DNA of 64,000 nucleotides, taken from Balanoglossus misakiensis (lineage: Eukaryota; Hemichordata). Position numbers and translations under genes: made by a program. Location: positions 1,798,001 through 1,862,000 of the forward strand of contig CM082584.2 in NCBI GenBank assembly GCA_040954595.2. Direction: 5' to 3'. Shown one piece after another: positions 1 to 10,955 of the stretch (within the stretch, counting starts at the first letter, position 1; each line of letters starts with the position of its first letter). The notes beneath the pieces are model-generated. The model was not told the DNA's origin and searched no databases. It saw only the letters and a list, made by a program, of their open reading frames with translations.

Positions 1-397
1 CTATAATCGAGCGAAATTTTCAAATTGACCTAATTTGCACGTTAATGGGGGCATGTACATTCTTTTCGCGTTTTTGTAGACCATGTGGCCAAAATCCCCT
101 GTGCCAAATTTCAAGGTCCTAGGCCACGTCGATTTTGAGAAGAAGATTTTTGTAATATTTTTTCGCTTTTTTTGGTGGGCTGAGGACGGACACTGGGGCA
201 TCGGACTTTGACCGTCATTACGTTATGTTGTGGAGATCTCATTAGCAGGCTACTCACTTCTGGCGGGTTGCAGTAGTCCTTGGAAAATCGGCTGAAATAC
301 GTATACAGACCAGTGATTATTTTCCACGGAATGAATTTTGGGACAACACATTATCGGAGTTCAGGCTGTGTTAGGGCGTTTTATTGAATTACGCTGA
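1..397. other. Unclassified left flank, no supported gene
   Basis: This stretch is neither satellite nor recognisable LINE coding sequence. A minus-strand frame is open from an ATG at 199-201 to the left window edge (66 codons), but its translation matches no family I know and shows no domain, so I do not call it a gene. The plus strand from 241 to 397 has stops in the frame used by the LINE, including TGA at 395-397. It is therefore either host DNA next to a 5'-truncated insertion or a heavily decayed part of the element. Two short pieces resemble satellite wording (GCGAAATTTTC near 12 and GTCGATTTTGAG near 127), but they are too short to mean much. Confidence 0.5.
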
Positions 398-2689
398 GTT
401 TGGATTGACCACTGTGTTACCACTGACATTTCTCATAGCAATGTTCTTTCAATTTCGAGTCTTTGCAATGTTGTTGACTCCGACCATATTCCTGTTTCAA
501 TAGAGGTTCATTTCAACACTTCTGCTGATGAAAGCTTCAGCAGTAGTTCCTTCAAGCAATGTAATTTTCGAGTTGATTGGAAAAAATTGTCACAGCAGAA
601 TATATCCGCCTACACCGGTTGTACCAAAGCCAAGATTGATAAGATTAATTTATCCGAAGAGTTATTCTGCAGTAATGTGAACTGTACAGACCCTTCGCAT
701 TTACAGGCAATTGATACTTGTTATAGTAGTATTGTGGACGCATTGAATTGTGCTGCAAAAGATACCATTAGGCGTAAGTTTCACCAGAAAGTTCATGTTG
801 TGCCTGGCTGGAACGATTTTGTAAAAGAAAGTCACGACTATGCCCGTTCCATGTTTTTATTATGGGTTAATGTGGGTAAACCTAAACAAGGCCCGCTTTT
901 TGAAACCATGAAATCTTCCAGAGCTCGTTTTTAGTATGCTTTACGTCCTTGTAAAAAGATTGAGAATCAAAATAGGGCTGACAAGATGGCTGACAATTTA
1001 CGCTGCCACAAACAGAACGACTTCTGGAAGGAAGTCAGAAAGCAAACTAGCAGAAAAACGCCGCTTTCTGACACTGTAGGTGGAGCGACTGGTGAGAGTG
1101 AAATTGCAATTATGTGGCACAAGCATTTCAGTGATATTTTGAATTCTGTCCAGGCTCAGACTGGTAAAAATGACATCGAGGAGAAAATGAAGTATGTTAA
1201 ATTTTCTTCTGATATGTATGTTTCTGAAGACGAAGTAATTTCTGCTATACATAAGTTACCTGACGGTAAGACAACTGGCATTGACAATATTTTAGCTGAG
1301 CACCTCAAATTCTCAGACTCCTCTATTTTACCCTTTTTGACTTGTTGTATTAATGCAATTATTGTTCATGGTTACCTGCCAACTGAGGCTATCAATGTTA
1401 TTTTAGTTCCAATTATTAAGGATAAAACTAAGCTTTGTAGTGATGCCAGTAACTACCGGCCGATAGCACTAGCAACTGTTTTCTCTAAAGTTTTTGAGCA
1501 TATTTTACTTTCTCGTTGTGAGGAGTTTCTTACCTCTCATTATTTACAATTTGGTTTCAAGCGAGAACATTCAACTGACCTGTGTTTATTTGCATTTAAA
1601 GAAATCATTAGCTACTACACCAGCAATGGAAGACCAGTGTTTACTTGTTTTCTGGATGCTTCAAAAGCTTTTGACAGAGTTAATCACGTTAAACTGGTTA
1701 TAATTAACAAGCACATCGACAGGAATGTTTCCTTGTATGCTGTACGAATTTTATATTAATGGTACAGAAATCAATTGTTTACTGTGTTGTGGGGTAACTG
1801 TGTTTCTAACGGTGTAAGACAAGGGGGAGTACTCTCTCCCTATCTTTTTAATGTCTACATTGATGATATTATCAATGCACTCTGTAAAGCCAAAGTTGGC
1901 TGTACCATGTGTGGTGTCAGCGCTAACATTTTAGGTTACGCTGACGACATGACTCTACTCAGTCCAAGTATTAAGGGTCTACGCCGTCTTCTTAGAATTT
2001 GTGAAATTTATGGCAAGGATTATGATATCATTTATAATTCTAGTAAAACTGTGTGCATGCTTTTTAATGGGAAGAATATGAGCGTTCAAAGAATTCCTTC
2101 GGTTAAACTTAATGACATCACTTTAAAGTTTGTACCTGTACACACCTATCTGGGCCATGTTATATCTTGTGATGGTTGTGATAATGAAGATATTGAACGA
2201 CAGAGAAGAGCATTTTGTGTAAGAGCAAACATGCTATTGAGACATTTTCAACATTGTAGTCAAGATGTGAAGAAAGTTTTATTTTTGGCATATTGTAGTA
2301 ATATTTACTGTTGCAGTTTGTGGGCATCCTTTAAAGTTAAACCGATGAAAAAATTTAAAACTATGTACAATAATGTTTGGAGAAGACTTCTCGGTCTTCC
2401 GCCATTTTGCTGTGCATCGGGTATGTTTGCTACAAACCATGTACATGTATTGTCACTTGGTGAAGTTTTTAGACGCAATATGTACAGTTTTAAGCGTAGA
2501 CTCGAAAATTCTTCTAATGTTTTACTTGATGCGATCTGTTCATCAGATAGAGCGACTGACAGCATATTTTTTCAAACATTGGCGAAAGCAATTGTATATC
2601 ATGTAAGTTTTTTTGTGTGTGTGTCTCAGTTTCAGATTTTTATTATTGTTTTTTTTCTTCTCTGTTTTGGGTATATGGACTTTTTTTAA
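398..2689 (+). pseudogene. LINE ORF2 remnant: endonuclease C-terminus plus reverse transcriptase, two in-frame stops
   Basis: One reading frame runs from 398 to the TAA at 2687-2689 (about 763 codons), interrupted only by TAG at 932-934 and TAA at 1757-1759. There is no frameshift. The endonuclease end shows WIDH at 401-412 and the catalytic SDH motif followed by IPV at 479-496. Reverse-transcriptase landmarks are PDGKTTGID ending at 1285, NYRPIAL at 1451-1471, FLDASKAFD at 1649-1675 (metal-binding Asp at 1655-1657), NGVRQGGVLSP at 1808-1840, YADD at 1937-1948 and YLGH at 2147-2158. All three catalytic aspartates are present. Upstream of NGVRQGG the spacing from the WYRNQ motif (1760-1774) looks a few residues short compared with relatives I remember, perhaps a small deletion. 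The last 30 or so residues, after about 2597, are hydrophobic and low-complexity and may be translated 3' UTR. The product would be truncated and inactive. Confidence 0.88.
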
Positions 2690-2696
2690 AGTCTGA

Positions 2697-2716
2697 AATA
2701 AAGAATTATTATTATT
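2697..2716 (+). promoter_or_regulatory. LINE 3' end: AATAAA signal and (ATT)4 tail
   Basis: AATAAA lies at 2697-2702, eight bases after the terminal TAA of the ORF2 frame. It is followed at 2705-2716 by four ATT units. A short microsatellite instead of a long poly(A) is a common 3' end in several LINE clades. This supports placing the element's 3' boundary near 2716. Confidence 0.65.
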
Positions 2717-2775
2717 TGTTAGCTGTTGCCATTCAAATGTGTCTACGCAAACCCGGCTACACTGGCAGTGGGCTT
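2717..2775. other. Short unclassified spacer between LINE and satellite
   Basis: About 59 bp of ordinary-composition sequence, richer in GC than the array, with no similarity I can see to the monomer. It could be host DNA or the far 3' UTR of the LINE. The change to satellite is abrupt at 2776. Confidence 0.5.
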
Positions 2776-3179
2776 TGATTTTCACCAATGTTGTTTTTAA
2801 AAAATCGACGAACCCATGATTTTTTTCAAAATCGACGAAATTTTGAGATTTTGCAAAGTCGAAAATTTGTCATTTTTTGATGATTTTCAACCATTATTTT
2901 TTTTCAAAAATCGACGAAATTTTGAGATTTTGCAAAGTCGAAAATTTGTCATTTTTTGATAATTTTCACCTATGATTTTTTTCAAAAAAAGACAAAATTT
3001 TGAGATTTTGCAAAGTCGAAAATTTGTCATTTTTTGATGATTTTCACCAATGTTGTTTTTAAAAAATCGACGAACCCATGATTTTTTTCAAAATCGACGA
3101 AATTTTGAGATTTTGCAAAGTCGAAAATTTGTCATTTTTTGATGATTTTCAACCATTATTTTTTTTCAAAAATCGACGA
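2776..3179. repeat. Left edge of the array, same as an interior segment
   Basis: The first 404 bp of the array match 7994-8397 (offset 5218), and I found no mismatch where I compared them. The match starts exactly where satellite sequence begins and ends at CGACGA, after which the two copies differ. The edge is therefore as well preserved as the interior. Confidence 0.8.
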
Positions 3180-3399
3180 AATTTGAGATTTTGCAAAGTC
3201 GAAAATTTGTCATTTTTTGATGATTTTCCCCCATGATTTTTTTCAAAAATCGACGAAATTTTGAGATTTTGCAAAGTCGAAAATTTGTCATTTTTTGATG
3301 ATTTTCACCCATGTTTTTTTTTTAAAAATCGACGAACCTATGATTTTTTTCAAAATCGACGAAATTGTGTGATTTTGCAAATTCGAAAATTTTGTCATT

Positions 3400-5090
3400 T
3401 TTTGATGATTTTCAACCATGATTTTTTTTCAAAAATCGACGAAATTTTGAGATTTTGCAAAGTTGAAAATTTTGTCATTTTTTGATGATTTTCACCCATG
3501 ATTTTTTCAAAAATTGATGAAATTTTGAGATTTTGCAAAGTCGAAAATTTGTCATTTTTTGATGATTTTCACCCATGATTTTTTTTCAAAAATGGACGAA
3601 ATTTTGAGCTTTTGCGAAGTCGAAAATTTGTCATTTTTTGATGATTTTCACCTATGATTTTTTTCAAAAAAAGACAAAATTTTGAGATTTTGCGAAGTCG
3701 AAAATTTTTCATTTTTTGATGATTTTCATCCATGATTTTTTTTTTAAAATCGACGAAATTTTGAGATTTTGCAAAGTTGAAAATTTTGTCATTTTTTGAT
3801 GATTTTCACCCATGATTTTTTCAAAAATTGATGAAATTTTGAGATTTTGCAAAGTCGAAAATTTGTCATTTTTTGATGATTTTCATCCATGATTTTTTTT
3901 TAAAAATTGACGATATTTTGAGATTTTGCAAAGTCGAAAATTTGTCATTTTTTGATGATTTTCACCAATGTTGTTTTTAAAAAATCGACGAACCCATGAT
4001 TTTTTTCAAAATCGACGAAATTTTGAGATTTTGCAAAGTCGAAAATTTGTCATTTTTGATGATTTTCATCCATGATTTTTTTTTTAAAATCGACGAAATT
4101 TTGAGATTTTGCAAAGTCGAAAATTTGTCATTTTTTGATGATTTTCACCAATGTTGTTTTTAAAAAATCGACGAACCCATGATTTTTTTCAAAATCGACG
4201 AAATTTTGAGATTTTGCAAAGTCAAAAATTTGTCATTTTTTGATGATTTTCAACCATTATTTTTTTTCAAAAATCGACGAAATTTTGAGATTTTGCAGTC
4301 AAAAATTTGTCATTTTTTGATGATTTTCACCCATGATTTTTTTCAAAAATTGACGAATTTTGAGATTTTGCAAAGACGAAAATTTGTCATATTTGACGAT
4401 TTTCACCCGTTTTTTTTCAAAATTTGTCATTTTTTGATGATTTTCACCCATGATTTTTTCAAAAATTGACGAAATTTTGAGATTTTGCAAAGTCGAAAAT
4501 GTGTCATTTTTTGATGATTTTCACCCGTTTTTTTCAAAATTTGTCATTTTTTGATGATTTTCACCCATGATTTTTTCAAAAATTGACGAAATTTTGAGAT
4601 TTTGCAAAGTCGGAAATTTGTCATTTTTTGATATTTTTTGATGATTTTCAACCATTATTTTTTTCAAAAATCGACGAAATTGTGAGATTTTGCAAAGTCA
4701 AAAATTTGTCATTTTTTGATGATTTTCACCAATGTTGTTTTTTAAAAATCGACGAACCCATGATTTTTTCAAAAATTGACGAAATTTTGAGATTTTGCAA
4801 AGTCGAAAATTTGACATTTTTTGATGATTTTCACCCATGATTTTTTTCAAAAATTGACGAAATTGTGAGATTTTGCAAAGTAAAAAATTGGTCATTTTTT
4901 GATGATTTTCACCCATGTTTTTTTTTAAAAAATCGACGAACCTATGATTTTTTTCAAAATCGACGAAATTATGAGATTTTGCAAAGTCGAAAATTTTGTC
5001 ATTTTTTGATGATTTTCACCCATGATTTTTTCAAAAATTGACGAAATTTTGAGATTTTGCAAAGTCGAAAATTTGTCATTTTTTGATGAT
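3400..5090. repeat. Segmental block, copy 1 (partner about 10470-12385)
   Basis: Rare landmarks are shared in the same order with 10470-12385: GACGATATTTTGAG (3910 and 10980), GTCATATTTGACG (4386 and 11688) and a TTTTGCAGTC three-base deletion. The offset steps from 7070 to 7227 to about 7302 because the right copy has about three extra monomers (157 and 78 bp). Copy 1 also has a 10-bp slippage insertion near 4630. Confidence 0.7.
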
Positions 5091-5302
5091 TTTCACCCAT
5101 TATTTTTTTCAAAAATCGACGAAATGTTGAGATTTTGCAAAGTCGAAAATTTGTCATTTTTTGATGATTTTCTCCCATGATTTTTTTCAAAAATCGACGA
5201 AATTGTGAGATTTTGCAAAGTCGAAAATTTGTCATTTTTTGATGATTTTCACCCATTATTTTTTTCAAAAATCGACGAAATGTTGAGATTTTGCAAAGTC
5301 GA

Positions 5303-6209
5303 AAATTTGTCATTTTTTGATGATTTTCAACCATTATTTTTTTCAAAAATCGACGAAATTGTGAGATTTTGCAAAGTCAAAAATTTGTCATTTTTTGATG
5401 ATTTTCACCAATGTTGTTTTTAAAAAATCGACGAACCCATGATTTTTTCAAAAATTGACGAAATTTTGAGATTTTGCAAAGTCGAAAATTTGACATTTTT
5501 TGATGATTTTCACCCATGATTTTTTTCAAAAATTGACGAAATTGTGAGATTTTGCAAAGTAAAAAATTGGTCATTTTTTGATGATTTTCACCCATGTTTT
5601 TTTTTAAAAAATCGACGAACCTATGATTTTTTTCAAAATCGACGAAATTATGAGATTTTGCAAAGTCGAAAATTTTGTCATTTTTTGATGATTTTCACCC
5701 ATGATTTTTTCAAAAATTGACGAAATTTTGAGATTTTGCAAAGTCGAAAATTTGTCATTTTTTGATGATTTTCTGCCATTATTTTTTTCAAAAATCGACG
5801 AAATGTTGAGATTTTGCAAAGTCGAAAATTTGTCATTTTTTGATGATTTTCTCCCATGATTTTTTTCAAAAATCGACGAAATTGTGAGATTTTGCAAAGT
5901 CGAAAATTTGTCATTTTTTGATGATTTTCACCCATGTTTTTTTTTTAAAAATCGACGAACCTATGATTTTTTTCGAAATCGACGAAATTTTGTGATTTTA
6001 CAAAGTCGAAAATTTTGTCATTTTTTGATGATTTTCACCCATGATTTTTTCAAAAATTGACGAAATTTTGAGATTTTGCAAAGTCGAAAATGTGTCATTT
6101 TTTGACGATTTTCACCCGTTTTTTTTCAAAATTTGTCATTTTTTGATGATTTTCACCCATGATTTTTTCAAAAATTGACGAAATTTTGAGATTTTGCAAA
6201 GTCGAAAAT
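5303..6209. repeat. 907-bp block, copy 1 (partner 31375-32281)
   Basis: Matches 31375-32281 at offset 26072. Both copies carry the rare variant TTTTCTGCCATTA (5769 and 31841) and GGTCATTTTTTG after GTAAAAAATT. I saw only two substitutions: G/A in GTCGAAAA near 5901 and T/A in CTATGATTTT near 5970. Confidence 0.82.
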
Positions 6210-6961
6210 GTGTCATTTTTTGATGATTTTCACCCGTTTTTTTCAAAATTTGTCATTTTTTGATGATTTTCACCCATGATTTTTTCAAAAATTGACGAAA
6301 TTTTGAGATTTTGCAAAGTCAAAAATTTGTCATTTTTTGATGATTTTCACCAATGTTGTTTTTAAAAAATCGACGAACCCATGATTTTTTCAAAAATTGA
6401 CGAAATTTTGAGATTTTGCAAAGTCGAAAATTTGACATTTTTTGATGATTTTCACCCATGATTTTTTTCAAAAATTGACGAAATTGTGAGATTTTGCAAA
6501 GTAAAAAATTTGTCATTTTTTGATGATTTTCACCCATGTTTTTTTTTTAAAAATCGACGAACCTATGATTTTTCTCAAAATCGACGAAATTATGAGATTT
6601 TGCAAAGTCGAAAATTTGTCATTTTTTGATGATTTTCACCAATGTTGTTTTTAAAAAATCGACGAACCCATGATTTTTTTCAAAATCGACGAAATTTTGA
6701 GATTTTGCAAAGTCGAAAATTTGTCATTTTTTGATGATTTTCAACCATTATTTTTTTTCAAAAATCGACGAAATTTTGAGATTTTGCAAAGTCGAAAATT
6801 TTTCATTTTTTGATGATTTTCACCCATGATTTTTTTTCAGAAATCGACGAAAATTTGAGATTTTGCAAAGACGAAAATTTGTCGTTTTTGATGATTTTCA
6901 CCCGTTTTTTTCAAAATTTGTCATTTTTTGATGATTTTCACCCATGATTTTTTCAAAAATT

Positions 6962-9022
6962 GACGAAATTTTGAGATTTTGCAAAGTCGAAAATGTGTCA
7001 TTTTTTGATGATTTTCACCCGTTTTTTTTAAACTTTGTCATTTTTTGATGATTTTCACCCATGATTTTTTTCAAAAATTGACGAAATTTTGAGATTTTGC
7101 AAAGTCGGAAATTTGTCATTTTTTGATGATTTTCACCAATGTTGTTTTTAAAAAATCGACGAACCCATGATTTTTTCAAAAATTGACGAAATTTTGAGAT
7201 TTTGCAAAGTCGAAAATTTGACATTTTTTGATGATTTTCACCCATGATTTTTTTCAAAAATTGACGAAATTGTGAGATTTTGCAAAGTAAAAAATTTGTC
7301 ATTTTTTGATGATTTTCACCCATGTTTTTTTTTAAAAAATCGACGAACCTATGATTTTTTTCAAAATCGACGAAATTATGAGATTTTGCAAAGTCGAAAA
7401 TTTTGTCATTTTTTGATGATTTTCACCCATGATTTTTTCAAAAATTGACGAAATTTTGAGATTTTGCAAAGTCGAAAATTTGTCATTTTTTGATGATTTT
7501 CACCCATGATTTTTTTCAAAAATCGACGAAATGTTGAGATTTTGCAAAGTCGAAAATTTGTCATTTTTTGATGATTTTCTCCCATGATTTTTTTCAAAAA
7601 TCGACGAAATTGTGAGATTTTGCAAAGTCGAAAATTTGTCATTTTTTGATGATTTTCACCCATGTTTTTTTTTTAAAAATCGACGAACCTATGATTTTTT
7701 TCGAAATCGACGAAATTTTGTGATTTTACAAAGTCGAAAATTTTGTCATTTTTTGATGATTTTCACCCATGATTTTTTTTCAAAAATCGACGAAATTATG
7801 AGATTTTGCAAAGTTGAAAATTTTGTCATTTTTTGATGATTTTCACCCATGATTTTTTTTCAAAAATGGACGAAATTTTGAGCTTTTGCAAAGTCGAAAA
7901 TTTGTCATTTTTTGATAATTTTCACCTATGATTTTTTTCAAAAAAAGACAAAATTTTGAGATTTTGCGAAGTCGAAAATTTTTCATTTTTTGATGATTTT
8001 CACCAATGTTGTTTTTAAAAAATCGACGAACCCATGATTTTTTTCAAAATCGACGAAATTTTGAGATTTTGCAAAGTCGAAAATTTGTCATTTTTTGATG
8101 ATTTTCAACCATTATTTTTTTTCAAAAATCGACGAAATTTTGAGATTTTGCAAAGTCGAAAATTTGTCATTTTTTGATAATTTTCACCTATGATTTTTTT
8201 CAAAAAAAGACAAAATTTTGAGATTTTGCAAAGTCGAAAATTTGTCATTTTTTGATGATTTTCACCAATGTTGTTTTTAAAAAATCGACGAACCCATGAT
8301 TTTTTTCAAAATCGACGAAATTTTGAGATTTTGCAAAGTCGAAAATTTGTCATTTTTTGATGATTTTCAACCATTATTTTTTTTCAAAAATCGACGATAA
8401 AAATTTTGAGATTTTGCAAAGTCGAAAATTTGTCATTTTTTGATGATTTTCACCCATGATTTTTTTTCACAAATCGACGAAATTTTGAGATTTTTCAGTC
8501 GTAAATTTGTCATTTTTAATGATTTTCAACCATGATTTTTTTTCAAAAATCGACGAAATTTTGAGATTTTGCAAAGTTGAAAATTTTGTCATTTTTTGAT
8601 GATTTTCACCCATGATTTTTTCAAAAATTGATGAAATTTTGAGATTTTGCAAAGTCGAAAATTTGTCATTTTTTGATGATTTTAACCCATGATTTTTTTT
8701 CAAAAATGGACGAAATTTTGAGCTTTTGCGAAGTCGAAAATTTGTCATTTTTTGATGATTTTCACCTATGATTTTTTTCAAAAAAAGACAAAATTTTGAG
8801 ATTTTGCGAAGTCGAAAATTTTTCATTTTTTGATGATTTTCATCCATGATTTTTTTTTTAAAATCGACGAAATTTTGAGATTTTGCAAAGTTGAAAATTT
8901 TGTCATTTTTTGATGATTTTCACCCATGATTTTTTCAAAAATTGATGAAATTTTGAGATTTTGCAAAGTCGAAAATTTGTCATTTTTTGATGATTTTCAC
9001 CCATGATTTTTTTTCAAAAATG
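6962..9022. repeat. 2061-bp higher-order unit, copy 1
   Basis: A tandem pair with 9023-10955. Landmarks include CCCG followed by TTTTTTTTAAACTTTG (7019 and 9080), GACGATAAAAATTTTG (8395 and 10351) and TTTTTCAGTCGTAAA (8491 and 10447). The offset is 2061 up to about 8240 and 1956 afterwards. Confidence 0.85.
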
Positions 9023-10955
9023 GACGAAATTTTGAGATTTTGCAAAGTCGAAAATGTGTCATTTTTTGATGATTTTCACCCGTTTTTTTTAAACTTTGTC
9101 ATTTTTTGATGATTTTCACCCATGATTTTTTTCAAAAATTGACGAAATTTTGAGATTTTGCAAAGTCGGAAATTTGTCATTTTTTGATGATTTTCACCAA
9201 TGTTGTTTTTAAAAAATCGACGAACCCATGATTTTTTCAAAAATTGACGAAATTTTGAGATTTTGCAAAGTCGAAAATTTGACATTTTTTGATGATTTTC
9301 ACCCATGATTTTTTTCAAAAATTGACGAAATTGTGAGATTTTGCAAAGTAAAAAATTTGTCATTTTTTGATGATTTTCACCCATGTTTTTTTTTTAAAAA
9401 TCGACGAACCTATGATTTTTTTCAAAATCGACGAAATTATGAGATTTTGCAAAGTCGAAAATTTTGTCATTTTTTGATGATTTTCACCCATGATTTTTTC
9501 AAAAATTGACGAAATTTTGAGATTTTGCAAAGTCGAAAATTTGTCATTTTTTGATGATTTTCACCCATTATTTTTTTCAAAAATCGACGAAATGTTGAGA
9601 TTTTGCAAAGTCGAAAATTTGTCATTTTTTGATGATTTTCTCCCATGATTTTTTTCAAAAATCGACGAAATTGTGAGATTTTGCAAAGTCGAAAATTTGT
9701 CATTTTTTGATGATTTTCACCCATGTTTTTTTTTTAAAAATCGACGAACCTATGATTTTTTTCGAAATCGACGAAATTTTGTGATTTTACAAAGTCGAAA
9801 ATTTTGTCATTTTTTGGTGATTTTCACCCATGATTTTTTTTCAAAAATCGACGAAATTATGAGATTTTGCAAAGTTGAAAATTTTGTCATTTTTTGATGA
9901 TTTTCACCCATGATTTTTTTTCAAAAATGGACGAAATTTTGAGCTTTTGCAAAGTCGAAAATTTGTCATTTTTTGATAATTTTCACCTATGATTTTTTTC
10001 AAAAAAAGACAAAATTTTGAGATTTTGCGAAGTCGAAAATTTTTCATTTTTTGATGATTTTCACCAATGTTGTTTTTAAAAAATCGACGAACCCATGATT
10101 TTTTTCAAAATCGACGAAATTTTGAGATTTTGCAAAGTCGAAAATTTGTCATTTTTTGATGATTTTCAACCATTATTTTTTTTCAAAAATCGACGAAATT
10201 TTGAGATTTTGCAAAGTCGAAAATTTGTCATTTTTTGATAATTTTCACCTATGATTTTTTTCAAAAAAAGACAAAATTTTGAGATTTTGCAAAGTCGAAA
10301 ATTTGTCATTTTTTGATGATTTTCAACCATTATTTTTTTTCAAAAATCGACGATAAAAATTTTGAGATTTTGCAAAGTCGAAAATTTGTCATTTTTTGAT
10401 GATTTTCACCCATGATTTTTTTTCACAAATCGACGAAATTTTGAGATTTTTCAGTCGTAAATTTGTCATTTTTAATGATTTTCAACCATGATTTTTTTTC
10501 AAAAATCGACGAAATTTTGAGATTTTGCAAAGTTGAAAATTTTGTCATTTTTTGATGATTTTCACCCATGATTTTTTCAAAAATTGATGAAATTTTGAGA
10601 TTTTGCAAAGTCGAAAATTTGTCATTTTTTGATGATTTTAACCCATGATTTTTTTTCAAAAATGGACGAAATTTTGAGCTTTTGCGAAGTCGAAAATTTG
10701 TCATTTTTTGATGATTTTCACCTATGATTTTTTTCAAAAAAAGACAAAATTTTGAGATTTTGCGAAGTCGAAAATTTTTCATTTTTTGATGATTTTCATC
10801 CATGATTTTTTTTTTAAAATCGACGAAATTTTGAGATTTTGCAAAGTTGAAAATTTTGTCATTTTTTGATGATTTTCACCCATGATTTTTTCAAAAATTG
10901 ATGAAATTTTGAGATTTTGCAAAGTCGAAAATTTGTCATTTTTTGATGATTTTCA
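9023..10955. repeat. 2061-bp higher-order unit, copy 2, one 105-bp monomer shorter
   Basis: Matches copy 1, except that a complete 105-bp extended monomer present near 8245-8370 is missing near 10310. The change of offset from 2061 to 1956 is exactly 105. The pair also differs by single bases such as TTGGTGATTTTC near 9815. Confidence 0.85.

Larger units (their letters stand above)
398..2716 (+). mobile_element. 5'-truncated non-LTR retrotransposon (LINE), Jockey/CR1/L2-like group
   Basis: The element keeps the C-terminal end of an AP-type endonuclease, a linker, a complete set of reverse-transcriptase motifs, a downstream C-terminal region, a polyadenylation signal and a short ATT-repeat tail. 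This order is that of ORF2 in LINEs with an apurinic-type endonuclease. Such elements replicate by target-primed reverse transcription, which commonly leaves 5'-truncated copies. Here ORF1 and most of the endonuclease are missing. The clade assignment rests on motif wording (FLDASKAFDRVNH, NGVRQGGVLSP, YADD) and is tentative. No target-site duplication was found by eye at the two ends. The element ends about 60 bp before the satellite begins. It is non-autonomous and dead as it stands. Confidence 0.85.

Noticed and set aside
1-201. Minus-strand open frame of 66 codons running off the left edge
   Set aside because: No recognisable domain, signal peptide or splice context, and it is truncated by the window. 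Not enough to call a gene.
932-1759. In-frame TAG and TAA as evidence for a reassigned genetic code
   Set aside because: At both sites, related elements as I recall them have residues other than glutamine, and only two stops occur in over 700 codons. Ordinary nonsense mutation in a dead LINE copy explains them.
380-2740. Target-site duplication flanking the LINE
   Set aside because: I compared the sequence before about 398 with that after 2716 and saw no convincing direct repeat. The exact 5' end is also uncertain.
998-2788. Minus-strand and alternative-frame open stretches across the LINE
   Set aside because: They lie over the reverse-transcriptase frame, which has clear conserved motifs, and have no family resemblance of their own.
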